A DNA stretch of 64,000 bases from Phascolarctos cinereus (taxonomy: Eukaryota > Chordata > Mammalia > Diprotodontia > Phascolarctidae): NCBI RefSeq assembly GCF_002099425.1, contig NW_018343964.1, positions 17,356,501 through 17,420,500 on the forward strand, given 5' to 3'. Under the pieces are notes generated by a model. That model did not search any database. It was not told the origin of the DNA and saw only the letters and a program-made list of their open reading frames with translations. Made by a program: the position numbers and the translations under genes. Of this stretch, positions 1 to 9,960 are shown piece after piece. Position 1 is the first letter of the stretch. Every line of letters begins with the position of its first letter.

Positions 1-214
1 GTGGGAACCCAGGGGCTTAGGCATATATACACATTCCTCCTCAAGCCCTGGGTCAGATGATCTGATACAATCTGGGATATCTCCCATCCTAAATTGGCCC
101 CTCTGAAGACACTTGGTGACTTTTTATCATTTGAAGTCTCCTTAAGTGTGTGTATTTCCGTGTCTAGAAATGAAAGTCTTTTCTCCCCTGACAGAAACTG
201 GGATCTTTCAACTC

Positions 215-400
215 ATGTTCTCAGAGCACTCTGCCTGAATTTCCTCTGCCCCCATCACACACTGGCCTATATAATTATTTCTCTATCTGTTGCATTGCCA
301 CCCTCAAATGTAAGCTCCTTAAGGGCACAGACTGTGTTGTTTCTTAGCTTTGCCCTCCACACAGTAGGTGCTTAATATGTGTTCGTTGAATTAAAATGAA
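215..400 (+). mobile_element. L2 LINE 3' end
   Basis: Matches the L2 3' tail: TGTAAGCTCCTTAAGGGCA, then CACACAGTAGGTGCTTAATA and a TTCGTTGAATTA-type end. Old and 5'-truncated. Confidence 0.75.
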
Positions 401-755
401 CTAAACATAACAAATGAGCCCAAAAAAAGAAGGGGACATCTCTCACAGCCATACTCTGGCCTCAATCATATTTGGGGTTTTCCCTTTACTTTCTTTAATC
501 CAGGCCACACACACCCAGGGCTATTGGTGTTGTAGCACCTCCTGTCTCTCAGCTGCTGTCACTTGCCCAACCTGGTCTATGGGGATTCTAAATTTGCCGC
601 CTCCCTGTTCCACCTTCCAATTTTCCAGACTTCAATAAGGTTTCCTCTTTTATTCCCTTTGGGGCAAATGAGACAAAAGATGTTTTCCCCCTAAAGGACT
701 TTACAAGCAACTAAGGGGAAAAAAGGCAAATTAAGACAAATTTGTTTAGTAGAGT
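400..755. other. No recognised feature
   Basis: Unique-looking intergenic sequence; no gene or named repeat seen. Confidence 0.5.
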
Positions 756-1037
756 GGGCAACTAGGTGGTGCAGTGGATACGGAGCTGGGTCTGAAGTCA
801 GGAAGTTCCAGAGTTCAAATCCAGCCTCAAGTACTTACTAGCTGCGTGACCCTGGGCAAGTCACTTAACCCTGTTTGCCTCAGTTTCCCACCTGTAAAAT
901 GAGTTGGAGAAGGAAATGGCAAACCGCTCCAGGATCTTTGCCAAGAAACCCCCAAATGGGGTCAGGAAAAGACACAATTGAACAACAACAACAACAACAA
1001 ACATACATTTGAAATGATTCAGCAAACAAAAAAACAC
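756..1037 (+). mobile_element. MAR1-type tRNA-derived SINE
   Basis: Full marsupial MAR1 layout: head near ACTAGGTGGTGCAGTGGATA, B-box region GAGTTCAAATCC, GTGACCCTGGGCAAGTCACT, CORE region, and a (CAA)n-rich tail. Direct repeats TTAGTAGAGT at 746-755 and 1038-1047 fit a target-site duplication. Confidence 0.88.
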
Positions 1038-1047
1038 TTAGTAGAGT

Positions 1048-1544
1048 ATTGTTGAGTAACATAACATGGGAATCTAAAACTTTAAATTCCCTGATCTAGC
1101 CACTAATTATTATCATAGCTTCTTTGGTTAACTAGCTCCATTCCCACCTACCTAGCATCCAGGCCTGGCCTATCCTTGTAAGTCAATTGCTATGATATAT
1201 TAAGAAAAGATCTGATATGGGATGGAATCTCCTTGGTATAGATGCTTCCTATAAGACAGCTGTCTGTCATTGCTAATCTTAGAGAGTTACCCATGCTCCT
1301 ATGATCATACAGCTCACATGGATCAGAAGCTGGGCATAAATTCAGGCCTTCTTGGCTCTATCCACTATACCAAGTTGCTTCTCATCTTGTTACCAGCTAA
1401 CATTACTCCTTCATATTAGCCAGAACACCAGATTGATACTAGCTGGATCCAATGAAAAATTCTAGCCTTTCCTCAAGGCTGCAGTTGGCTCCACACATTT
1501 TTCCATTGTCGATAATGAGTTGATACCACAAATGCCTTATGGTG
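1048..1544. other. No recognised feature
   Basis: About 500 bp of AT-rich intergenic DNA. A GTCACACAGCTAG-like trace near 1300-1380 (ATCATACAGCTCACATG) suggests a very decayed MIR, not firmly callable. Confidence 0.4.
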
Positions 1545-1700
1545 CCTGGATAAGTCACTTAATCACTTGGTGTCTGAGGATAACTCTCTAAGACCATAAA
1601 TTGCAGACCAGGTAACCATCTGCTCTGTTAAAGGGAGTGTCCTCAGCAACAACCTTTATACCAATAAAATCTCAGGTCCAGTCCCAAAAATACATGCAAA
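1545..1700 (+). mobile_element. SINE 3' body, marsupial type ending in CCAATAAAATCTCAGGTC
   Basis: Shares order and wording with 42925-43135: GTCACTTAA, CTCTCTAAGACCATAAATTG, then CCAATAAAATCTCAGGTCC. It lacks most of the tRNA-like head. I cannot name the subfamily. Confidence 0.55.
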
Positions 1701-1737
1701 TTACATGTAGAGTAATAACTATGAATCCTCCCAGTGG

Positions 1738-2040
1738 TGAGCAATGAATCAATAAGCACTTCCTAAGAACCTACAATTTACCAGGCACTGAGCAATGGGG
1801 GCACAAAAAGCAGCAAAAGACAGTCCCTGCCCTCAAGGAGCTTGTAATCTACTGGGCAAAAGGTTTTGGGGGTTTTTTCCATCAAAAGAAGATACTGTCT
1901 AAGGAGGATAAGAGGGGAAAATAAGGATGGTCCTCACCCTCAAGGATCTTATAATCAAGCTGGAGAGATAAGATACATGAAGTAACTAGCAAATAATACA
2001 AGCTGTACATAACTAAGTGCTAAATTGTATGCACTAAGGC
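1738..2040 (+). repeat. Ancient repeat of the TTTATTAAGCACCTACTATGTGCC type
   Basis: Old interspersed family: a TTAAGCACCTACTATGTGCCA-like start, the phrase CCTGCCCTCAAGGAGCTT, then a purine-rich body. At least nine copies occur in this window. I cannot assign a family name with confidence (possibly L2/MIR-related). Confidence 0.6.
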
Positions 2041-2399
2041 CTCCTGCTCCACTGCGACCCTTTCCCTCTTCTTTTAGAAGCTTGGGGCTCCAGGATCAAG
2101 AGAGGGAATGAATGGATGCTGCAACTGAGAGAAGTAGTGAAGGTCAGCATGAAAGGTGTAAAATGGCATGTGATGGTAACTTGGTGCTTTCCTGGAACTG
2201 GCTGCTGCTAATTCCACTCATCCTATTCCCTGATAGCTTAGCTGTGACCAGAGGAGGTCAGAGATCCCTCCAAAGACAAGAGAATTGATATGGGGACACA
2301 CCAACCTTTCTGAGCTTCAGTTCAAACCAGATCCCTGTGCCACAAGTGATTCAAGACTCTGACTCCAGACATTATGAATCTGTGATTGATACAGCCAAG
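2041..2399. other. No recognised feature
   Basis: Unique-looking intergenic DNA; no repeat or gene recognised. Confidence 0.4.
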
Positions 2400-2515
2400 G
2401 ATATGCTGATAAAATGTTTAGCTGGTAAAAGGTTAAAAAAAACATGTATGTATGACTCGTTTTTAAATACAATCTGCATTATTACCACTCTCTCCATCAT
2501 TTTCCTTTTTTTAAC
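2400..2515 (+). repeat. Partial copy of unnamed repeat A (AAATGTTTAACA family)
   Basis: Aligns by eye with 9440-9730 and 18495-18720: a TGATAAAATGTTTA start, AATCTGCATTATTA, then CTCTCCATCATTTTC. It is cut off where a minus-strand L1 begins. Confidence 0.5.
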
Positions 2516-3985
2516 TTTATTTTAATTTATATAATATAAAGCAAGTATTTCCATAGCATAGTACAATAAAAAAATGAAACTGCAAATCTACTACGAGCAA
2601 TTTGCCATTCCTTTCAAATATACAACAAAATTATCATGTAAATTTCTTTTTTCCCTTTTTTCTTCCCTCCCCCTACCATTAGACACAAATACATATGTAG
2701 ATATAGACATATATGTATATACATATACACATATATATGTGTAAAATTATTCTATACATACCTCTATTTATCAGTTCTTTCTCTGGATGCAGAAAGTATC
2801 TTTCTTTGTATATCCTTTATAGTTAATTTAGGTATTTATAATAGACAATAATTTATTTGCTCAAAGTCACTCTTAAAACAATATTGCTATTATGATATAC
2901 AATATTTTCCTGAATTTTTCTGCTCATTTTGCTCTTTGTTATTTCATGAAAGTCTTTTTATGTTTTTCTAAAATCAATCGAGCTCATCATTTCTTATAAT
3001 ACAGTAGTATTCCATCACAATAATATACCACAACTTGCTCAGCCATTCACAAATTGACATGCTTCCTTGCAGTTTCCATTCTTTGTCACCACAAAGAGAG
3101 CTTCTATAAACATTCTAGAACATATAGCTTCCTTTCCTCTTTCCCTAATCATCTTTGGAAATACTCCAAGTAGTGATATTAAAGTCCCCTTTAATTATAT
3201 CTATTTTAGCCATAACTTTGTCCGAGATAATTATTGCTATCCCTGCCTTTTTTTTTGCATCAGCTGAAATATAATAAATTCTACTCCAACCCTCCATTTT
3301 AACTTTGTGTGTATCTCTCATTTTTAAATGTGTTTCTTGTAAACAACATGTTGTTGGATTCTGATTTTTAATTCATTCTGCTATCCATTTCCATTTTATG
3401 GGTGAATTCAACCCATTCACATTCAAGGTTATAATTGCTATTTGTGAATTTCCCTCCATCTTATTTTTACTCACTATTTTCCTTCTCAGCCTCTCTTTTC
3501 ACCCTATTCCTATTACCTTATCTTCTCCTCTTACCTTCTTATTCCTTATTTTACCCTCCCCTCTATGAGTCCCTCCTTTAGCTATTTATCCCTACCTTCC
3601 TTATCTTAATCAATGCCTCTTTCTAAAAGTCTCTCCCCATCTTATCCCCCAGTTTTCTCATCTCTCTAGAGGGGGCCATCTCCAGTCATTCTGATTTATA
3701 TCTTGCCATTGGACCCAGATGACTCTGGAGGAGAAAGTGAGGCTGGTGACTTTGCATAGCCCTCCCTCACTTAAATCCAATTCACTTGCAAGGTATGGTA
3801 GCACCTTCCTGATGTCCCTCTTTGAGAACAAAGGACAAATAACAACACCTCTCTAGAAGTTCAGAAGATTTATAGTTCTTCCTTTCACACCGTGTTTTTC
3901 TGAGATTTCTCCTTTTAACCTCTTTCTACCCAATTTCATTTTTTATAATCACCTCATCATACACAACTTAAGCCCCAACCTTTCT
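2508..3985 (-). mobile_element. L1 LINE, internally deleted, minus strand
   Basis: Read on the minus strand, high coordinates carry ORF2 endonuclease-type sequence (about 3150-3440). Next comes the ORF2 C-terminal region (about 2950-3115, antisense of the AATGGAATACTA and TTGGGGAATGG motifs), then a marsupial L1 3' UTR to a T-rich edge near 2508. The reverse transcriptase middle is missing. A SINE at 3671-3848 interrupts the copy; L1-like sequence seems to resume to about 3985. Heavily decayed, no open frame. Confidence 0.7.
3671..3848 (+). mobile_element. Non-tRNA-like marsupial SINE (unnamed, copy 1)
   Basis: Body with GGACCCAGATGACTCTGGAG, GAGAAAGTGAGGCTGGTGAC and an ACAACAAC-like tail, flanked by CTCTCTAGA at 3662-3670 and 3849-3857. 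Two other copies are at 9740-9960 (minus) and 50670-50840 (plus). I recognise the family as common in marsupials but cannot name it safely. Confidence 0.7.
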
Positions 3986-4279
3986 TTCAAACTACCTTAG
4001 TAATGATAACAGTTTTAAGAATACTATTATTAATAACAATAACTAATAATTACTAATATTAATAACATTTTCATATATCTGTTTGTCTGTTTCAGGAAGG
4101 GACCAGTGCCTTTCATATGTCACTCATCTAGGGCTCATTGAAATACAGAAGATTAAAAAGGAGATTTTTAGTCAGTAGGTAGGAACTAGTTTTGATTGTG
4201 TAGGACCACAAATCCATACACCCTTGGACAATAAATGGCACCACTTTATAGTGACAGAGAGCTGAGGGATAGCCAGGCA
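3986..4279. other. AT-rich intergenic DNA
   Basis: Contains a short AATAAT/TTAATA-rich stretch near 4020-4070; otherwise nothing recognised. Confidence 0.4.
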
Positions 4280-5164
4280 GTCGACAGTCAATAAACATTT
4301 ATCAAGAACTTATGTGCCAGGGGTGGAGCCAAGATGGCGGAGTGAAAGCAGTGACTTGCTTAAGCTCTCCCCACTAAAAATACTCATAAAAATGGCTCTA
4401 AACAAATTCTGAAGCAGCAGAACCCACAAAAAGACAGGCTGAAACAAATTTCCAGCCCAAGACACCCTGGATGATCAATCAGAAAGGTGTATCGCGCCTG
4501 GCTGGGAGCGCAGCGCAGTGCAGCGTGGGAGCACAGGCCACAGCAAACCTGTAGCTGACCTCAGAGGAGTGAATCACCGGCAGCTGTGGAGGTTTCCAGA
4601 CTCCTCAACCCACTAATGCCAAAGACAACTTAGAAGGTTAGTGGGAAAAGTCTGTTTCTGTCAGTGCTGAGAAAGGAAGGCAGGGTCTCAGCTTCATTCC
4701 CCAAGAGCCTGGTCCTGGGGGGGACAGCTGCTTCCCGAGCTTCCGGCCCACAGACTGAGGGGGAATCCAGTGGCTGATCAGAGAGGGATTGCAGGATCTC
4801 TTTGCCAGTGCTGAGGCAGGAATCTCTTTCTTTGCCTGTATTTGGATCTGGGTCACAGTTCTGGGTGGCGGTGCTGGGGTGAGGAGGAATGCTGGCCTGG
4901 AGGAGCTTGTAGTGTATGTGGGGGAGGAACCCCTCCTCACAGTTACAGGACAGAAAGGAATACTTGTGGTCACAGGCCAGGAAAGGAGTAAACACCTCGC
5001 CCCTTATCATACCACCTTGGAAGAACTGAAAATTTACAGGTCCCTACAAGTATCTCTGAAAACAGCTGTACAAACCCCTGAAGCTTGGGACAGTACATTC
5101 TCCACATTGGAAGCAGACTCTTACCTTAACAAAGAGTTTAAAACTCAAGTAATTGGCCGGGATC

Positions 5165-6234
5165 ATGAGCAAGCAGCGCAAAAAGAGTCAGACTTACTTT
5201 GGTGACAAAGAAGATCAAAATATACAACCAGAAGAAGACAACAAAGTCAAAGCTCCTACATCCAAAGCCTCCAAGAAAAATATGAATCAGTCCAGGCCTT
5301 GGAAGAGCTCAAAAGGGATTTTGAGAAGCAAGTAAGGGAAGCAGAGGAAAAACTGGAAGAGAAATGAGAGTGATGCAAGAAAATCATGAAAAACAAGTCA
5401 ACAGCTTGCTAAAGGAGACCCAAAAAAATACTGAAGAAATAACACCTTAAAAAATAGCCTAACCCAAATGGCAAAAGAGGTCCAAAAAGCCAATGAGGAG
5501 AAAAATGCCCTAAAAAGAAAAATTGGCCAAATGGAAAAGGAAGTCCAAAAGACTACTGAAGAAAATACTTCCTTAAAAATTAGAATAGAGCAATTGGAAG
5601 ATAGTGACTTTATGAGAAATCAAGACACTGTAAAACAAATCCAAAAGAATGAAAAATTAGAAAACAATGTGAAATATCTCATTGGAAAAACAACTGACCT
5701 GGAAAATAGATCCAGGAGAGAGAATTTAAAAATTATTGGACTATCTGAAAGCCATGATCAAAAAAAGAGCCTAGACATCATCTTTCAAGAAATTATCAAG
5801 GAAAACTGCCCTGATATAGTAGAACCAGAGGGCAAAATAGAAATTGAAAGAATCCACAGATCTCCTCCTGAAAGAGATCCCCAAAGGAAAACTCCTAGGA
5901 ATATCATAGCCAAATTCCAGAGTTCCCAGGTCAAGGAGAAAATATTACAAGCTGCCAGAAGGAAACAATTCAAGTACTGTGGAAACACAATCAGGATAAC
6001 ACAAGATTTAGCAGCTTCTACATTAAAGGACCGCAGGGCATGGAATATAATATTCCGAGGGCAAAGGAGATAGGATTACAACCAAGAATCACCTACCCAG
6101 CAAAACTGAGTATAATCCTTCAGGGGAAAAAATGGTCATTCAGTGAAATAGAGGACTTTCAAGCATTCCTGATGAAAAGACCAGAGCTGAATAGAAAATT
6201 TGACTTTCAAATACAGGACTCAAGTGGAACATGA
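5165..6234 (+). pseudogene. L1 ORF1 (ORF1p-like), frameshifted
   Basis: ORF1p is the L1 RNA-binding trimeric chaperone. The N-terminal piece from ATG at 5165 (MSKQRKKSQTYFG) loses frame near 5335. The main open piece, 5468-6070, has a heptad-rich coiled coil (KEVQKANEEKNALKRKIGQM), then the RRM/CTD region (ENRSRRENLKIIGLSE, ERIHRSPPERDP, RNIIAKFQ). A frameshift near 6050 leads into the C-terminal part (PRITYPAKLSIILQGKKWSF) ending about 6234. At least three frame breaks plus a stop near 5367 make it inactive. The domain order is normal for mammalian ORF1p. Confidence 0.85.
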
Positions 6235-6373
6235 AGAGGTAAACAGGAAAGAGAAATCATAAGAGACTTATTAAGATTGAACTGTTTACATTCCTGCATG
6301 GAAAGATGATATTTATAACTCATGAGACCTTTGTCAGTATTAGGGTAGTTGGAGGAAAAAATTATATGTATGT

Positions 6374-6397
6374 ATGATAGATAGATAGATAGATAGA
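6374..6397 (+). repeat. (GATA)n microsatellite
   Basis: Six tandem ATAG units inside the half-L1 3' region. Confidence 0.9.
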
Positions 6398-7399
6398 GGA
6401 GCACAGGGTGAGTTGAAGATTAAGGGGTCATATCTGGAGAATAAAATTAAGGGATGAGGAGGATTATACTCGGAGAAGAAGAAGAAAGGGAGAGGTAGAA
6501 TGGGGTAAATTATCTCACAAAAAAAACAGAAAAGAAAAGTCTCTTACAGTGGAGGGGAAGCAGGGGAAGGTGAGAGGGAATGAGTGAATCTTATTCTCAT
6601 AGGATTTGGCTTAAGGAGGGAATAACATACACATTCAATTGGGTATGGAAATTTGTCTTACCCTACAGAAAATAGGGGGAGAAGGGGACAAGAGATCAGG
6701 GGGATGATAGAGAGGAGGGCAGATTGGGAAAGGGTAAATCAGAAGTAAATACTTCTGAGGAGGGACAGGGTCAAAAGAAAGAATAGAATAAATGGGAGGG
6801 CAGGAGGATTAAGGGAAAAGAGTTAGTTTTTCACAACATGTCTACTATGGAAGTGTTTTGCATAACTGCACATGTACAACCTATATTGAGTTGCTTGCCT
6901 TTTCAATGAGGGTGGGTGGGGAGGGAGGAAGAGAGAAAATTTGAAACCTAAAGTTTTAAAAACATATGTTTAAAAAAAAGTTTTCACATGCTATGGAAAT
7001 AAGAAATACAGGAAATGGGGTACAGAAGTCTATCCTGCCCTACAGGAAAATAGAAGGGGAAGGGGATAAGAGAAAGGGGGAGAGAAGGAAAACAGCACAG
7101 ACTAGGGGAAGGGATATTCAGAATGCATGCCATCTTGGGGTGGGGGGAGGGTGAGACAGGGTGAAAATTTGGAACTCAGAAACTTTTGGAAATGAATGTT
7201 GAAAACTACAAATAAATAAATTTATATTTAAAAAAAAAAAGAACTTATGTGCCAATGCTAAGTACTGAGGACACAAAGAAAGGTAAAAACACACTCAGTG
7301 TTCTTCCCTATATCCTTTTGGCTATACAGAGACATAGAACTAGGAACACTCCTGCCCTCAAGAAGTTTACATGCTAATGGATGGATCTCAGACTTTCTG

Positions 7400-8180
7400 A
7401 TAACCACAGAGAGCACAGCACTTTCTCAGCTCTTCTGCTCCAATGGGGCATTTGTTAAATACCAGGACTCTTTGGGACTTTGGTCAGTGCCACCTGGTAG
7501 TTAAATATGGGTGTCATCCAAGAAATAAAGGGTTGATTTCCAATAAATCCCAAGTACCTAATCCTTTTTTGGGAGTACTACACATCTCTGGGACTTGTCT
7601 GAGTTTGATTTTTTTTTTTAGCTAGCCTATTTGTTAGCATGATGAGTTAGGACAATTCTTTCACAGTTTCATTTAGATTACTTTTAGGTGTCCATTGAGA
7701 AACAAGGAGCCATACAAGGAGCCATTGAGTCTGGGAATCCCATTTTGCATTGGTCTTTGTACTGCATGGATCTATTGATGACATTTTTATTCAGGATAAT
7801 TTGGTTTCTCACCCAAGCCTGAGGGATAAAGTATCAAGCCCAAATCCCAAATTCCCATTGAGGAAGTTCTAAGTCCCTTGGGAGCTTCTTAGAAATTAGA
7901 TTTCCCTTCTGAGAAGGGAAGGTTTTTTTTCCTTTTCTATTTTCACTACTATTAATTGTTTGTTTTGTTTTAATTTAATTTAGTTTTCTTAGCTAATTGT
8001 TTTAGAGTGGAACATATACTAGGCAGGCAGCAATTTATGGAAACTTTATAAAGCATTGTTTACTTATTGAACTTGTATAATTACATGCAATGTTCATTTT
8101 CTGGTCCTCTTTCACAGAGTCAGGCTGCTATCTCTCCCTTAGAGTATGAAGGTACCTTGAATGGCTTGTGAGGTCTCTCT
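7400..8180. other. No recognised feature
   Basis: AT-rich sequence with short T-runs (7610, 7925); no gene or repeat family recognised. Confidence 0.45.
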
Positions 8181-9100
8181 GTTGGTCCCCACTGGCCATG
8201 TTTCCCTCATTGTTAGGGTCCTGTTGCTGGCATTCCAGTTCCATTTAACCACTTAACATCAGATAGCTTTTACAAAAAGATATTTACTTTCCATATATAG
8301 CAAGAACAAATATAAAAAATTCCCTCAATGCTTCCAAGGAATACCCTTCCCTACACAACCTTAGTTGCTGGGAAAGTAACCTCAAAACTTAATTCTCTTC
8401 CTATGCAGCATTGGTCCCACTAAGTTCAAGTCCAGCTGTGGCATGACTATTGGGTGAGCCTTTATGTTAGGCTGGAGCCCCAAAAGTCACCCCCCAAAGA
8501 TTATTTCTTATTCCTCAGGGCACTGATGCTGAGCTGGCTACAAAACCTAGCCTAGATTCTAACGCTCTAATTCTTACAGTTTGTTCTCCTGACTGAGGTC
8601 TCTCTCCACCTAGAATGAAAAACAAAATGAAATGAAACGAAGAAGGAAAAGACCAAAGACTGTGGCCCATTTCTCCAGATCCATATGACCTTGGGATGGG
8701 AGAAGGCTCTAAGACCTTACCCTTACAGCATAGTGTCTCACTAGACATTGTGAACTAAAGAGTCACTTCTGAACTGGAAAGCAATGGCTGAAGATAACTC
8801 AGACCTTTTCAAAGATGTTGATGGTTCTAGCTTCACAGTCAATCATAAAAGGCTCTTCCCAACCAAGTAGTTAGCCAGTCAGAACCAATCACAGAATGTC
8901 CATGTCACAGTCTCTCAAGACACTTCCCTTGATTGGCTCTTCATCACAATTCTCTTAGACAAAAGCTCAGTAGCATCTTCTGAGTGGAGAGGTTGTAGGA
9001 ACCAAGATGATGCACTAGGCCCACATTAAATATATGTATTACCTAGGCCCACCAGCTATGACATGCCTCCACCATCATAGAAGTCTTAAGTTTTAGGATT
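8180..9100 (-). repeat. Possible LTR-like fossil or other unnamed interspersed repeat
   Basis: Less AT-rich than its neighbours and promoter-like on the minus strand, with several CCAAT/ATTGG cores (8885-8940). It resembles long terminal repeats I associate with marsupial retroelements, but no second copy or clear ends were found. Low confidence. Confidence 0.25.
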
Positions 9101-9439
9101 GTCTCAGGACTGAGTGTCTAAGTAGGTCTAAGGACTAATCATAACTATACTGTAAAAGAAAGGCCTTAGGGCTTTTTCCCCCTCTAGGACCATATGGTCC
9201 TCAGTCTTTGGGCTTTTCATTTTTTTTCCCATTGGGGGTGGGGAGCTGGAAGTGAGTCTCTGACTATTGTCAGGAGAACAAGTCACAGGAATCTGGGAGT
9301 CAGAATCCGAGCTGGGTTTTGCAGCCAGCACAACCTTTAAGAATATGGACTTTGCTGAACTTCTTAATGCAAAGTAATGGGGAAGGAAATTAAGAGGAAG
9401 ACAGTGTTCAAACCTCCTTAAGTTCCCAGCCATAATTAG

Positions 9440-9730
9440 AGTTATGGATAGGGATGTGTTGATAAATGTTTAACCTCTCCAAAACATAAGTGTACACATT
9501 TAAGTTTAATCTGCATTATTAATGTTTTATCCACCTCTTTCTTAAGTCTATGCAATCAACGAAACAATAAACCAAGCCCTGATTTGTAATATTTGCTGAT
9601 TTTCAAGATATAAATGCTAACATTTACTGTTTAACAATGGCCTCCTGACAGCTCGTTTGAGCTGGTGCTGGCACCAACTGGTATACCCCAAAACACCACA
9701 GTTTGATGTTCTGGGACAGCAAATGTTTAA
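9440..9730 (+). repeat. Unnamed repeat A, near-complete copy
   Basis: Starts TGATAAATGTTTAACC, then TAAGTTTAATCTGCATTATT, CTTAAGTCTATGCAATCAA, AATAAACCAAGCCCT and AATGCTAACATTTACTG. It ends in a palindrome-prone AACAATGGCCTCC...GTTTGAGCTGG segment. Same order at 18495-18720. Probably a non-autonomous DNA element; family unknown. Confidence 0.6.
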
Positions 9731-9739
9731 TAAATGCAT

Positions 9740-9960
9740 TGTAGTTTGTCTTTCATTCTTGAAGAGGACCATGACATCAGGGAAATGATGATATGACTTT
9801 CAATTGACTTTGATTCGAGTAAGGAAGGGCTATGCAAAGTATGCCTCACTTTCACCTCAAGAGCCATCTGGGTCCAGCAGTCAGATATTGCTCAGGACTG
9901 GAGATTGCCGAGGATGCAGTGGGAGACCTTGGCCCTTTTAAGCTAAGGTCTTTTCAGGTT
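9740..9960 (-). mobile_element. Non-tRNA-like marsupial SINE (unnamed, copy 2)
   Basis: Reverse complement of the family at 3671: antisense GAAGAGGACCATGACATCAG, CTCACTTTCACC, GAGCCATCTGGGTCCAG, plus a more complete far end (GATGCAGTGGGAGACCTTGG). Confidence 0.65.

Larger units (their letters stand above)
4320..7238 (+). mobile_element. Half-L1 (HAL1-like) LINE: 5' UTR, ORF1, 3' end, no ORF2
   Basis: Begins with the L1 5' signature GGGGTGGAGCCAAGATGGCG and ends in an A-run. It is flanked by a 16 bp direct repeat, AAGAACTTATGTGCCA, at 4304-4319 and 7239-7254. About 0.85 kb of 5' UTR is followed by ORF1 (start near 5165) and, from about 6235, about 1 kb of purine-rich 3' sequence with no endonuclease or reverse transcriptase. 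At about 2.9 kb it is half the usual L1 length, yet both ends are present. It therefore inserted as a complete ORF1-only unit rather than a 5'-truncated one. Confidence 0.85.
4280..7400 (+). repeat. Ancient TTTATTAAGCACC-type repeat split by a half-L1
   Basis: Its start (ATAAACATTTATCAAGAACTTATGTGCCA) runs up to 4319 and resumes at about 7255 with ATGCTAAGTACTGAGGACAC and CTGCCCTCAAGAAGTTTACA. The L1 at 4320-7238 lies between, so the L1 is the younger element. Confidence 0.7.

Noticed and set aside
756-1037. Possible tRNA genes in segments with A/B-box-like GTTCAAATCC
   Set aside because: These belong to tRNA-derived SINEs; none folds into an intact cloverleaf with an anticodon arm by eye.
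4789-5205. Long overlapping open frames at 4630-5205
   Set aside because: They lie in the L1 5' UTR and are not a protein-coding gene.
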